Positions 47,448-60,240 are shown, counted from the first letter of the stretch. The stretch: 64,000 nt of DNA from Lumnitzera littorea (GCA_024138015.1 JAMXBB010000003.1:30168392-30232391); one strand, 5' to 3'. Notes: generated by a model from the sequence alone, not told the origin. Numbers and translations: made by a program.

Positions 47448-47700
47448 TTAGAGATAATATATAAGATAGTATTTAAACCTTTTATTTTGAACAGTTTAGT
47501 GTCTAAACATTCAAAACTTGAATTTTAATGTTTGAATATTGAAAATTTGTTCATTTAAGTGTTTGCATTTAATAAATATTATATAGGCACTCAAGTGATC
47601 AAATTTTTAATTTTTAAGCATTGAAATTCAAGTTTTGAATATTTGGATATTAAACTAATCGAAACAAAAAATTTAGATACTCTTATATATGTTATCCCAA
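47448..47700. mobile_element. foldback MITE inserted in copy D
   Basis: Nearly the whole 253-bp element is one inverted repeat with arms of about 110 bases. The left end TTAGAGATAATATATAAGA pairs with TTGGGATAACATATATAAGA read inward from the right. Copy C lacks it at the matching site near 44108. Flanks GTTC and GTCC suggest a 4-bp target duplication. The family is not assigned. Confidence 0.75.
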
Positions 47701-47764
47701 GTCCATTTTCTAAAAACTTGACTTCAATTGTTATTTATACACACATATACAAAAGTATATATAT

Positions 47765-48250
47765 GACCATGAATTAATGAAGTTTTGCACTATTATAAAG
47801 AGCAAAACTAATAAGGTCGAATAAAAAATTGAATGTCGCATGAGCTAAATCACCTTAAACTCCACTAAGAAAACCTCCGAATTTTCATCCAAGTTTGAGT
47901 ATGATCAGATACGTAAAGGTTGATTGGGGAAATTCATGCGACCAAAGTTGCTTCCTTTAACTGTTTCTTAACAATGTCTGACTAAAGCCCTCTTCCTGTG
48001 AAACTTCATCTTTTTCGAGACTTTAGGTAAGAGCTCTCCCTTTCAATCCCCTCTCAAGAAACACAACTGAGCCTTCGAATAGACCTATGACCATCTTTAA
48101 AAGCCACTCTATAGCCTTTCCAGGCATATAATATTGTGGATTTTAGGCCATGTATGCATTTGCTTATATACTCGTTTAGACGTGTTGATGCATATGTATT
48201 GCATTTATAGTCACATATTTATTTCTACAATAAAGTTTAAAAACCTAATT
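47765..48250. other. intergenic DNA, nothing recognised
   Basis: AT-rich with no ORF of coding character and no defined repeat ends. Confidence 0.4.
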
Positions 48251-48253
48251 GTT

Positions 48254-49279
48254 GTGACCCAATAAAATACAATGGTCCCGGTTATCTAATATAAAATGCA
48301 AGGACCAAATAAAAAACGTGTGGAATTCCTGGGGATTAATTACGATTAATGATGGGCTAAATTAGCAATAAATCCCATTTGAGGCTATACACAATAGGTA
48401 TGGTTCTTGATTGACTTAAAGTTACACATTCAGTCAATTTCCTTAGGATTCCCATCTCCCTTATGTGTGTACGACATCGATCAGAAGACCAGTTCAACCT
48501 GGATTCGAACCATGTCACAGATGAATCAGGTACACCTCTGCTTCTAATCAATTCTCAAGTAATCTTTAGGTAAGGATTAGATTTGGTATATTAGGAAATA
48601 ATTTCCATCAAGTGGTATGAGAGCCATGCCAGGGAATTGCTTAGAAATTGTTATGTAATGATGGAATGGTGATTTAATATCGTTTTTCATTCCATATATT
48701 ACCATGTAAATTATCAAGATATACGAGTAAGCCCATTATGGATAATAAGCAATTACCAGAGTATTTTGATATTTTTTGAAAACTAAGAAAGTATGTCTAT
48801 ACTATGGCAAATTTCCTATTGTTCTAGAAGGTTTCTCTAATGCAAGTTGGATCACCAATTTTAGGTCATCATGTATCAACTTCAGGTTAATATTCACCTA
48901 TAGTGGGATTGCAATTAGTTGGAGCTCTAAGAAACAAACTTGTATTAAACATTCTACAATGAAGGCTAAGTTTATGGCTTTAACTTCAGTCGAAGAAGGA
49001 GAGGTACGACTTAAGAATTTGTTATTGGATATAGAGTTCTGATCACAACCAATATTAGCCATTTCAATCTTTTGTGATTATTAATTAACCATGTCACATG
49101 CCTATAATAAAATTTATAATGAAATGTCTAGACATGTTGGGCTAAGACATGAGTTTGTTAAAGAATTGATAGAGAATGGTGTTATAACCATAACCTATAT
49201 TAAGATGAAGGGTAATTTAGTAGATCTATCGGAAAAAGCATTGTCAAGAGATCAAATTAAAGTGAGGTCTAAAACCTAA
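48254..49279 (+). mobile_element. internally deleted Ty1/copia element (LTR end, primer site, RNase H)
   Basis: A probable LTR (from about 48254, TGTGACCCAATAAA; ending near 48611, TTTCCATCA) is followed by AGTGGTATGAGAGCCA, close to the initiator-Met primer-binding site TGGTATCAGAGC. Only about 160 bp later, at 48776-49042, the frame reads as copia RNase H: VLEGFSNASWITNF, GIAISWSSKKQTCIKHSTMKAKFMAL. It continues at 49091-49279 with AYN-MSRHVGLRHEFVKELIENG and NLVDLSEKALSRD, the conserved 'NxADxLTKxLxR' end of copia pol. Gag, protease, integrase and reverse transcriptase have been lost by deletion. No matching 3' LTR was recognised downstream. Confidence 0.72.
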
Positions 49280-51516
49280 CTAATTTCTTGTGATGGGATT
49301 CCTATTTCTTATTGGTAAACCATCATTATAAAAGTTCAATGGGTTAACATAAGTTACAATGAACTATCAATTTATATTTGAGTAATTTAGAGTATGAAAT
49401 ATTGGAATATCTCTTAACGAATTGACTGTACGTTGGAAATTTGAATAAGTTTGAATATATTTCACCTACTTAAATATTGAAGTGGTGATGCTTCGAAGTA
49501 AGAGTTAATCGGTGTATTTCTTATAATAAGCAACATACTAAGGTGAGCGTAAGGCCATAATAGTGCTATTGGAAAATCCATTTAGCTTGTGAGAATAAGG
49601 GAAATGTGTGCTATTTCTCTAGTTGTAATACTAAATGTATAGGTGCAAGCAAATGAGCTACCTACACCCTATTATGACTCTAAGAGATTTGCATTATGCT
49701 TTGGTTTAAATCTTTAAATACCATTTCTTATGCGTTTTTACAATTTGGTAGGAAATCACAGAATCTATAATCTAGTGAAGAATATTATATAGATTTCTAA
49801 TTATGTAAGATGTTAAGGTGAATGTGTCATTTAGTTGTGAAGAAATATGTATATAAAGACAAAAGTGAGGTACACGATCACTACATGATTGTAATGAAGT
49901 TTTGTTTCAAGTTGTGTGAGAATTCGAAAAGAAATAGTAAGATACATGACCTTTGGACACTGTAATATCTATAGGTTGTGTTTGTGTATCTAGTGTCTAG
50001 AAAGATACACAACCTTTAGATGCAGTAGTGTCTATGGATTGTCTTTGTGTATCTAATGTCTCTAAAGAATACGACTCGTGAAATGACTATGTCACTTGGC
50101 TATGTTCACTATACTGGTGCAACTCCTTACTTTAGATGATGTTATCTTATTAAGTGCAATGTATCATCTTCCAAAGATTACCTTACCTCATATTGACAAT
50201 TAAGATTGGTTTTAAATTGATTTAAACAAAATCTAATGATTAAAAATTATGTAATTTCAACAGATATATCCTTGGGAGGAGTTGTAATGCTTAGAACTTG
50301 ATAATTAGGTGTTTGAGTATATATTGGTATTTACAAACTTTTTTTTACATGAACTTTATTCTTTTTCATATTTTACTGTCAAAACACTTCACCAAACAAT
50401 TATAAATCTTCCTTTAAAGTTCTCTAAGCTTATGTAGTCATCAAGAATAAGGATTGCCACTTTATTCTTGATACTCGATTGTATTCTAAGAGAGTTTACA
50501 CTTATCCTTAGCAAACTTAATATAGGATGTATACGATTCTTAAAAACAGCATTTACCACATGTCCTCAAAGTCCAAGTGTCCTTACTCCCCATATCCATT
50601 GCAAATTTTCTAACATAAGATAGCTTGCTTCTCCTCTTTGCCTCTTTTTCTCTTAATCATCATCTTATTTGTCACTACATGTCACTCTTGTTAAGCCACG
50701 TATAGCATGAGATGTATGTTACATGCATGTGACCATTGCAATTGGATTGTTTTTTTTTTTAGCAGTAATATTTGATTAAAACAACGTAATGAAGGCTATA
50801 TAATTAATTTACAAAAATCAGAAGTCAAAATGAAATTATGTAAAATTATGATCTAAGTTAGTTAAGTACCCTCAACATTCTAGATTTAAAATATATATAT
50901 TTTGGGGTTTTGTCTTCAAAATTGAAATATAATGCTAATTAATCCATAAATAACATTATTTTAGGGGTAAATTGGTTGATTTTTAATTAAAGTTAAATTA
51001 TCAAATTTTGTAATGTTTTTTGTCAATTGAAACTTATCCTTTGCTAAAATGTAGTGTCAATCAGATTGACACAAAGGCAAATTAATGCAATTTTTCAAGT
51101 ATATAGTTGATTTTAAGCTAAATGCTATTTTCGTCATAAGTTATGGGCAAATTAATGCAATATATGGAGACGATCAATTGTACTTGATAAATAAATTGAG
51201 TTATATAAAAATGATGTATATGCTTGATTTTGTTTGATGAATGAGTGTAGATTGTATTACGCACGATGAGTTGTACTAAAATTGCATTTTGGCATTGTTG
51301 TCAAATGTATGGAAACTTGTTTCTTTCACAAATGATCTAATTATAAGACAACTGGGCTGAAATCGAAAAAGAGACGTTCATAACACCCCTGGAGTACGTT
51401 TACATATATACTAATTCTTTGTTTTTTTCCCTTGACTTTCCTCAGGTTATGTAATGCTCTAGAACTTAGGATATCATAGATCATCATGTGTCGTTATTCT
51501 TTAATGACATGTTAGG
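49280..51516. other. AT-rich intergenic DNA with one short tandem repeat
   Basis: A 63-bp unit (GATACA-ACCTTT...TTGTGTATCTA-TGTCT) is present twice, at 49941-50003 and 50004-50066. No gene was seen. Confidence 0.5.
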
Positions 51517-53546
51517 TGTAACATCCGACTAAAAACTCCAAATAATATTATAAAAGTCTTCAAATAATCTTATATAATTAAATTTTCAAACAATGCTAGA
51601 ATAATATCTAATCAAGAAATATTAATATCCAATTAATTATTGTTATCACATAAGACTAAATAATTTTATTAATTAGTTTCTTGGGATATTCTTTAATATG
51701 ATACATAGTTCTCAATCTTCCCATTCTTAAGGCAGTAAAAATTAGTTTTATAAGTTATTAAAGTCAAGTAATACAACTGCAAGTCTTGCAACTGAAAATA
51801 TAATAAGGTGAATCGAAACCTAGTATGCAGTACGCAATTCAAGTCACATGTGTATGATCAAACAATATATATTTATATGTGCAGAAATGCAAAGCAAATA
51901 ATTCACATAATTCATTCATTCATCTTTGCTTTTAAGTCATTCACACAAAACTTAACAATGGTCCTCATGACCCAATTACATCACAATTCGTATCGCAATC
52001 TATCGTTTAGGTATGTTTCTTCGGGCTCCTTTACAACTTAATGTTGGGTATGTCTTTTTAGGTTCCTCTATAACAACTTAGACCTACTTTAGATAATTTC
52101 CAAGTGAGACTTCACTAAGGCTAATGCATCATAAGGATCATCGAGGTTGCTTCCTAGGGATTTTACCACTCTGGGCTCCTAAGATGAAACAAACATAAGC
52201 AACAAAAAGACATGTAAGTCATATATACATTTAAATCATTTTAATTTTTACTATCTTAACACTTAAATACAACAAGCGTCACATACCTTGATATTTGGAA
52301 TCCATTACCGACGAATTAAGTTCAGCTTTAAATCCTAGAAACAATAGATATTCATTAAAATTCTTATATATTGAATAAACGATTTCTTCTAGTTAATACT
52401 TACTTTTAGGTCATTTAATTCTCCTTAAATTAACTTAATGAAACATTAAGGGGTTTACTTTAGTTGTAGCAAAGGAATAAAGCAAAAAGAAAAGGAAAAA
52501 CTCAACTTGTTGGAGCAAAGTCTACAATATGATCAAGGACCCGATCGTGTCCTTTTGGTCGTATAACTCACTAGGTTACACTTTACAATTGTAAGGGACA
52601 CTACTAGAGATATGGTCGTGTCTCTTAGTTGTATAATCTACTGTTTTATGAAAACTTCACTTTTTTTTTTTTCTCTTTCGTCTAAAACCTGTCTAAACCT
52701 ATTGGTTGTATAATCTACTGTTTTATGAAAACTCTACCTTTTTTTTTCCCTCTTTTTTCTAAAACCTTTCTAAACCTATTTTATCCTCCAATACTTTAAC
52801 ACATGGACCTTAACACTCTTAAATTATTAAAAATGCCCCGATTCCTCAATAAAAACCTCATCAGCAATGCATCCAAAATTCCACATCTCTAAACCCTTAA
52901 GTCAAATTCAATATTTACTCCATCAATATCAAAATTTTCTATTATTTTTATCACTTTAACTACTGAATCATCACCATAGCCTTCTTAAATAGAAAGATTA
53001 TAAGAAAAAGTTATAGTGTAAGGTATACTTTATGTTGATTTTGATTATTCTTTTGAGTTCTTTGTTTTCATACAACCGATCAATGCATAACTCTAAAATA
53101 TCAATCCGTATAACTTAAATTTAATTAAAACCTAAATTCTGTAATTAACTATTTACTCATTATTAGAAGTTTACGAAGATTATGTAAACCTTATGATTCC
53201 CTTCTTCAGGCGAGTTATATTATCAAGAGGGATTTAAATCAATTCAATTTTTTCCTCTAAAAAAAAAACGATAAGATTTAATATTTGTGATGTCCCTTAA
53301 GTGTTTCCTAAGTATGTAGTAGAAGAATCCTATTCGATAATACCAAGAAGTTTGAATGAATTTCTAAGAAATAACGTAATACATATTATGCATTAGCTAG
53401 GTTAGGAAACTTGTATATTTTTAACATTATCTTGCATTAAACTATTACTTAAGACCTTAATATCCCTTACTTATAACTTAGTCATCCTTTATTCTATTTT
53501 TATGACTTTTATTCCTTTATATTCATTTTTTTTCTAGGGTATTATA
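51517..53546 (+). mobile_element. probable solo LTR of a Ty3/gypsy element
   Basis: Starts TGTAACATCCGACTAAAAAC and ends CTAGGGTATTATA, near-inverted ends of the TGTAACA.../...TGTTACA type after C-to-T decay. The interior holds ACCCGATCGTGTCC- and GGTCGTGTCTCTTAG-like words that are common in plant gypsy LTRs. There is no gag or pol and no clear target-site duplication (TTAGG on the left, GGTTA on the right). The boundaries are therefore provisional. Confidence 0.45.
52628..52781. repeat. 77-bp-period tandem duplication
   Basis: GTTGTATAATCTACTGTTTT...TGAAAAC, then a T-run, then CTAAAACC-TTCTAAACCTATT, occurs at 52628-52704 and again from 52705. Confidence 0.85.
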
Positions 53547-54290
53547 GGTTAAATGATACAAAAGCAGATTATAATTAAGGTTATCAAACTTACGATTTTA
53601 ATATGGATCGCAAGAGGGTTTATAAAATTGGAATGTAGAATTTAGAATTTAAAAATGTAAGTTTCTGATCTCTCAGTAAAATAGCTTTCAAAAGTTATAA
53701 ATATACTTATGATAATCATTAAAACTTAAAATACATAGACAAAGAAATTAAGTTTTTTTTTTTATTTTTATCTTTTTTGCTTTTTCCCATTAAAAAGCCT
53801 CTTAATCCATAATCTAATGAACAAAGAAAAGAACAAGTAGAGCCAAAAAAAAGTTTTTCCTTTACCGTTATTTTTTTTTTCTAAAAAATGCTGTTAATTT
53901 CAACTCATCTTGAATTCTCAATAGCATCAATTGAAGTGAATAGATTCTCTTACGAATTTTGTAGTAGCTAGAACTTGAATGTGAATGAGGGCTAAGAATG
54001 CCGGATAGAGACTTGGAAAGAGAGAGAAAGAGGAATCAAAACTAGAATAGAATAGGGAAGACAACATAATGTTGGAATAGTTGATAGGCTTGTAGAAATC
54101 CGATTGTATATAAATATATTTTTAGTTTATTTTATTCAAATAGGTAGAATTGATAAAATTGATTAAAAGTATATAATTCTATCGAATTTCATGTATAAAC
54201 TCAGTATTTTACCATTGTCTACATGAAAAATATTTTATACCCGATTCTTTCTAATATTGTTAACTTGTAGAATCATCATCATCGTTATTT
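53547..54290. other. AT-rich intergenic DNA, nothing recognised
   Basis: Contains T-runs and a GAGAGAGAAAGAGG stretch near 54020. No gene or element was recognised. Confidence 0.4.
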
Positions 54291-54291
54291 A

Positions 54292-55125
54292 ATTGATACT
54301 AGAACTTTGACACAATCCAGAATTTGAGACGTGTGGTCCTCTATTTCTGTGGATAACAACAAAGTCGACATCAATAATAGTACCTTAGATAGAACTCCTG
54401 CAGTCGAGACGAGACTAATCTTAATGAGTTTATGGTTGTGGGTAGTATTCTAGAACCCGTTTAATCTGCTGGTAGAAACTGTTGGAGAACTGTAATTCAT
54501 CTTCGCTGCAGGTGCATCAAAATATAAATATCATCAATATACAGCTAAATACTATTAGAATTTGTGTAATATTGTTACAAACATCTGATGTATTAATACC
54601 AATGAGTTTCTTTCTTCATAAGAAAAGAGCTTAAAAAATTTTAAATAGTGAAAGACCTTATTCGCATATATAACATTGACTATGCCAGCCGTATATGCAT
54701 TATTATCGGGATAATGGCACAATAAGTGCCTATACTTATGGATTTGAGCAGTTTAGTAGTTGAATTTTTATTTTTTTAAATAATTAATTACCTAACAGAG
54801 GTATTCAGTGAGCTATTTTTTACAAAGTATAGATACTAAATTATAAAAAATAAATAAAGTTCAGTGTTAAACGGCTCAAATTTTAAAATATAGGCATTTG
54901 TTGTGCATCTATCCAATGGTGTTGGATTTTATGAAATCCGTTGTTATTCTTTTTCAGAGAGGACGCAAAAGTATGATTAAATCTTTCGATTCCTTGACGT
55001 CTCCGTTGACATAATTCAGTATTATGCGAATGATCAATGTAACATAATGGCCCATGAAAGAGGAAAAGCCAGACCTTTAGTTAATGATTTGTTATACATA
55101 ACGTAAAATTCGGCATCGCATGCAC
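54292..55125 (+). repeat. non-coding block P1, related to 59690-60240
   Basis: Shares ordered landmarks with the later block: TTTGAGACGTGTGG, TGTGGATAACA-AAGTCGACATCAATAATA, GTTTAATCTGCTGGTAGAAACTGTT, TGAAATCCGTTGTTATTC, ATGAAAGAGGAAAAG and GATTTGTTATAC. It is interrupted by a foldback MITE at 54709-54914. It is not coding in any frame examined. Confidence 0.7.
54709..54914. mobile_element. foldback MITE in block P1
   Basis: GGATAATGGCACAATAAGTGCC at the left pairs with GGATAGATGCACAACAAATGCC read inward from the right. The complementarity continues through TATACTTATGGATTTGAGC, giving a 206-bp hairpin. No target duplication was clear. Confidence 0.65.
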
Positions 55126-57470
55126 CTCTTTTACTAAAAAAGAAAAGTAATCTTTAGTATAAATTAGCAGCGATTTATTTGAGACACTGTTTAAATTTTG
55201 AAATTTAAAAAACCGCAGCAAAATGCAATTGCTTCTGTTAAATGCCCTACACTTTTATTAGACTCTCAAAGTGGTGACAATTTAAAAATGTTGGGTGTGC
55301 TATGTAATAAATCATATTTCGTAATGGTTCTTAATATCGCAAAATTTTTCATTATGTCCATAATATATGTGTTATTACCATAATAAGGAAAAAGATGTAA
55401 TTTGTTATTGTAGTATACCCAGTATTTCAAATTGTGATTACTTACCAAGAGCTCAAAGTGTTGGGCTTTCAAGAGAAACAAGTTATTATGTACTTACAAA
55501 AGATAGGGTTGCTATTATAAATCGGCAATAAGGACAATCATTCATAAACCGCCATAAATTTATAGGTTTTTTTTTTCCCCCGATAACTATAAATTTATAG
55601 TTATAATTGCTGAATTTTGTTGTAATGATTGTATATAGCTAGTAGTTAGTATTTTGAACGCCAACATAAAGCTAGTAGTTAATAAACCAATGGATAATGC
55701 ACCCACAATAATATTTAACTTTTTATGATATGTACGGAGTATTCTTAATCATTTCTAAAAAAAAAAAAAATTAAAACTTTTCATCTTCTTTAGTGTTAGA
55801 AAGCGTTATAGGTACAATTGTTACCAAAATAATTTTCCATATATAAGATGTGATATAACTATAAGAAGAAACGGATATCTTTCTATGAATAATTAATTTA
55901 TTGACTTAAATATGAGAAATCCAGCCCCTACAATTGTAACACTTGCTCTTAAGGTGTTTGCTTGTACTCTTTCTTTCTCCATTTTTTTTTTTAACTAATG
56001 GTGCTTAAGAGACAATTTATTGTGCCATTCTTGAGTTAAGGATAAAGTTAGCTTGTATACACCAATTAACTTAACTTCCACAAATGCATAAAACTTCCAA
56101 AATTTATCTTATTCAACATAACAATTGAAACTTACAACAAAGAGTCATACCTAGAGTATCACAATTCGCTTCTCTTTACAATATGTGATCTAACTAAAAG
56201 GTATATTTTTACAATCAGAATCTTCATAGTAAATACCTATAATGTAACATGATGTTCCTCTTGTAAAGTTTCTTCCTTGAACTTGGCAATGAACTTTATA
56301 ACTAATCGCTCCTCCTCAAAGAACTAACCTTAACAAGCACTCTCAAATTCTTTTCTCCTTTGTGATGGCAATGCCCTATCTAAGCTTCTTCCTTATTGAG
56401 AATAAGATAACTTATCTCCTTAACTTATTATAAGCTAAGTAAGAGTGGATAAACAAACATATAATAAAGACAAGCATAATTTAATACATATCATACTAGT
56501 AAGTTGTTATTCAAGCTATACTACTTTAAATCCTAACTAAGAAGCCAATTTAGAGAATGCATGCTATGCTTATGCACGTGACATACATTGGTACCGGATT
56601 TTAGCCTATCCTAGCTCATCCAATTGGTTGACCTAATTTTGATATCTAAATACAAAGTCCAGGAACCTAATAGTGTAATAAGGAGTTGCTAAAACCTAGC
56701 CTAGTAGAAATCACATAAATTGTTTAGAAAATATAGCATGTAACTAGCTTAGCTTAACTGCATCAAAGGTCATAATTGTTTAAGTAATGCGTTTCTGTAT
56801 GCTCGAGAAATCTAACTTTCATAAATCAACTTGTTTGCTAAAAAACCCCAATTTTCCAACTAAGACATGATTTGTATGTTTTTTTTTTTTTTTTGTGTGT
56901 CATACCATGAATACATCAAATAATGTATCAAAACATTGTCAAGCAAGTTTTTATTACAAGTTATTTATTAAGTGGTATCTGATTAACCTAACTTTTTACT
57001 TTAGTTTCTTATTTCTCTACTTTTTGAAAACCTCATTATTGGGTTCTCTTATATGAACATCTTAAGAGGTAGAGTTACTTCTTAGCTTCCTTCTAAGTTA
57101 ACAAATATCCCAATAAGTGTCACATAATCAATTAGCAACACAACCACAATAAGCAAATCCATTATTAGAACATGCTTCAATCAATATCTTGTATATAAAA
57201 GGAAACATGACATAACTCATCTAGTAGCACATTCATAACAACCACAATAACCAAATTCGTTTTGTATGCAAACTAGGCCTTGTCTAGTCAATCATAGTGA
57301 AGTGAGTTAGAAAACTTGCATCACAATGAGTAGAAATAAATCTACCCTAAACACACAAGTGTTGACTTACCTAGACAAGATGATAGCTTAAGCCTATGCT
57401 TCAATGCGAAGTTCTTCTTCACCTAGCTCACATATGAAACATATTGGTAATACCAAAGTCACTATGAGTT
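55126..57470. other. AT-rich intergenic DNA, nothing recognised
   Basis: Includes a short palindrome AACTATAAATTTATAGTT at about 55584-55601 and T/A homopolymers near 55759 and 56880. No gene was found. Confidence 0.4.
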
Positions 57471-58045
57471 AAATTTGAATTAATTACTCAAAAGTGTAAT
57501 TTAGGATATTCTTTAACTTAACCTCTAAATTACCCTTTGAGTCATCCTCTTTAGGTGAAGTTGTCATTATAATTTCTAGTAAAAAGCATTTGACACATTC
57601 TTTACATCGTCACTTCCTATGGTATACTTAATATCTTTAGTTGTAGTACAGGTTATGAAAGTACAGTACTTATTATTATATGTCTTATTGTTAAATTGAT
57701 AAGTTATTGAAGGTTAGGTCATTTTGTATTGAATCCCTATTTCTTGTACATTTTGACTCATGTTTTGAGTTAATATATTCTCATAATACCTAACTAAAAT
57801 ACTTTTTGAGCTAGCTTCTAAGTCATGTCATGTCGAGACTTCTTTAGGAAAACACTTTATAACTCAACTTTTGAACCTCACTTTAGTTAGAATCCTACAT
57901 CCATACATGTTTTGATCAAACTTTTGAGTGTACCTTAAAAGAAAAGTCTAGTACTATGTAGATTTTGAGTCACCTTTTGACTACTAATCCATTATAAAAT
58001 TTTAACTAGCTAGGCTTTTAAGCCACCTTTGAGTCTATTGCTTCA
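57470..58045. repeat. degenerate array of TTTTGAGT-like words
   Basis: CTTTGAGTCA, TTTTGAGTTA, TTTTGAGCTA, TTTTGAACCT, TTTTGAGTGT, TTTTGAGTCA, CTTTTGACTA and CTTTGAGTCT occur in one orientation, about every 50-80 bp. They are often preceded by ACC or AACTC. This suggests a very old tandem array. No clean period could be fixed by eye. Confidence 0.4.
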
Positions 58046-59689
58046 CCTTAATCATCACTAAATTACTTCATTTCAACATCAATGTCACCGTTTCCATGAT
58101 AACCCAAATTAGTTCATTACTCCAAACCTTAATTACAGCCTTGCTATATCACGATTAAGTAAGATTTCCAAGGAAACATCACTAAGTACATCTAGTTCAC
58201 TGTTTCATGACAAATCCAAAATTACCTAACATCCAACTTCTTGATTCTTTAAAGCACTTTTTTATTGCATGAAAATAGATCCTTTTAGGAACTTGTATAC
58301 AAAAAATGGAATTAAAGCTAAATCATTTAGCCTATTGAAAATATGATACAAAATTCTTCTACAAACATGTTTTCTTAAGGAACCTATATAAACACTATAA
58401 ATTTCAAAAATCTAGTTTGATTTTTAGATTCTACTTGTAAAATTACTAAGGGAAACTAAGTTTCATTATTTTTTAACAACATTTGGTAATTTTAGAATTA
58501 AATTGCAAATCGGAGTTTGAGGAGTTATTAGTGGATGACTTTTTGACAACCAGGCTGGCGGCGGCTATGTCGATGGGCTTAAACGTGATGGTTCTTGTCA
58601 CTTGGTATAGTGATTTGCTTTTAGGTCATGCTTGTATCCCTAATCTCAGATAAACTTAGATTTACACTTATTTTATGCAAATAAAATATTTTCTATGTAC
58701 ATAAATATTTTTAGATATTATTTCATGTCATTTTAATGATTGTAGTGTTCAAATGATTTATCTTTAATAACTTGATAAAACATTATAACTCCATCCGTGC
58801 ATTTCTAATAAATGATGCATACATTTATAATTAGCTTTTTAGGTAATTATTATTATCTTTATATGCATATACTTAATAATTTATTTCCAAAAATCTTGAT
58901 GTGTATCAAAATTTACTATTTGAGTTACTGATAATGGGTAAATAAACTTACCTTCCTCAGCTACACTTTCTTGGAACTATATTTTAATAAGAGTATATCT
59001 TCATTCTGAATCTAGGAATCTAATCGAAGATCGATGTTTCAGAATAGTTATTGTGTCTATATCCGTGAATGAGTCTCTTGCTACTTATCAAGCTTATGGT
59101 TCCTTTAACAATCTCAGACCACAATAAGATGATCTATTATATAGAGTAATAAATAGGTGGACCAGTGGTCTACTTATCTTGATAATATCCTTGATTGAGT
59201 ATGTGTCATATAAAAGAAATATAATTGAATCAGTATATGTGATCGAATGTTGATTCACTCTCTTCCGTGGCACGCTGTTTATGAAGGGTATTGCCAAAAA
59301 GTAGGTGGGCATTTGCCTTATTATATGATAGGAATATAGGTTATGTCAATGGTAGCTTTAGTTCTGTAGTTACCATCATTTTATTACTCAACTGCGAATT
59401 TTGATTCCTTACTGTTCTAATGTCTGATGTGAGAGAAAAGACGTTCCATATCCTCAAAGCGTTATATATATATAAAGCTAATATTTTTGTAAGTTTGACA
59501 CATATGACAGCTCGTTTGGGGCATGATGACTATTATGGTTTCAATAATATCATTTATTGCAATTTAATTGTCACTAGATTCGTCTACTATTAAATATCAG
59601 TAATTGTTTATTAATTGTTACTTGTTTTTGTCTATAACTAAACATCATCAATTGTTATTTAATTGTTGCTTTAACGTATAATGAAATAG
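58046..59689. other. AT-rich intergenic DNA, nothing recognised
   Basis: A short GC-rich island at about 58548-58585 (CCAGGCTGGCGGCGGCTATG) is the only compositional feature. No gene was seen. Confidence 0.4.
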
Positions 59690-60240
59690 GGAATTCGAGA
59701 CGTATGGGTACCATTTTCCTGTGGACAACATAGTCAACGTCAATAATAATCACAGCAGAGCTCTCGAATGCGCCTCTATCTACTTTCCGACAAACAAGAA
59801 ACGCAACGGAGACCAATAGTAATTTCTGGTTTTGATGTTTGAATGGTTTTCCAGAAATGGTTTAACCTGCCGGTGGATGTCGTTAGGGAACAGTCTCTTT
59901 TCCAGGATCTAGACCAAAAAATAAAAAAAATAAAGAAACCCCAAACCTCTACATTGGCATATAATTGATATTGGCCACGTTAAGCATAATAGCTTATATA
60001 TAGATTGTTTGGCTGAACCATGGTACCCGATTTCGTGAAATGAGATCCATTGTTATTCATTTCCATGAAACCCTAATAAGAGTTCATGATAGAGGATACA
60101 AAAATATGATGAAACCTTCCAAATCCTTGAAATTTTTCTAGACAAGTTTATCCAAGGATCAGGGACAAAATTGGCTCACATGAAAGAGGAAGAACGAAAC
60201 CTTTGTTGATGATTTGTTATACTTCATGCAAATTTCAGCA
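59690..60240 (+). repeat. non-coding block P2, related to 54292-55125
   Basis: Carries the same ordered landmarks as P1: TTCGAGACGTATGG, CTGTGGACAACA-AGTCAACGTCAATAATA, GTTTAACCTGCCGGTGGATG, GAGATCCATTGTTATTC, CATGAAAGAGGAAGA and GATTTGTTATAC. It lies about 1.4 kb beyond the 3' end of the second UGT gene. Confidence 0.7.

Larger units (their letters stand above)
44183..47764 (+). repeat. tandem duplication, copy D, with two insertions
   Basis: Direct repeat of copy C at an offset of 2782 bp. It is longer because of the inserted MITEs at 45808-46324 and 47448-47700, both absent from copy C. It ends in ACACACATATAC like copy C, which suggests the duplication junction lay at or near the microsatellite. 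Confidence 0.82.

Noticed and set aside
48480..48540. tRNA-like T-arm (GGTTCGAATCC on the minus strand), possible tRNA or SINE
   Set aside because: No acceptor stem, anticodon arm or A box at the right spacing. It lies inside the probable copia LTR.
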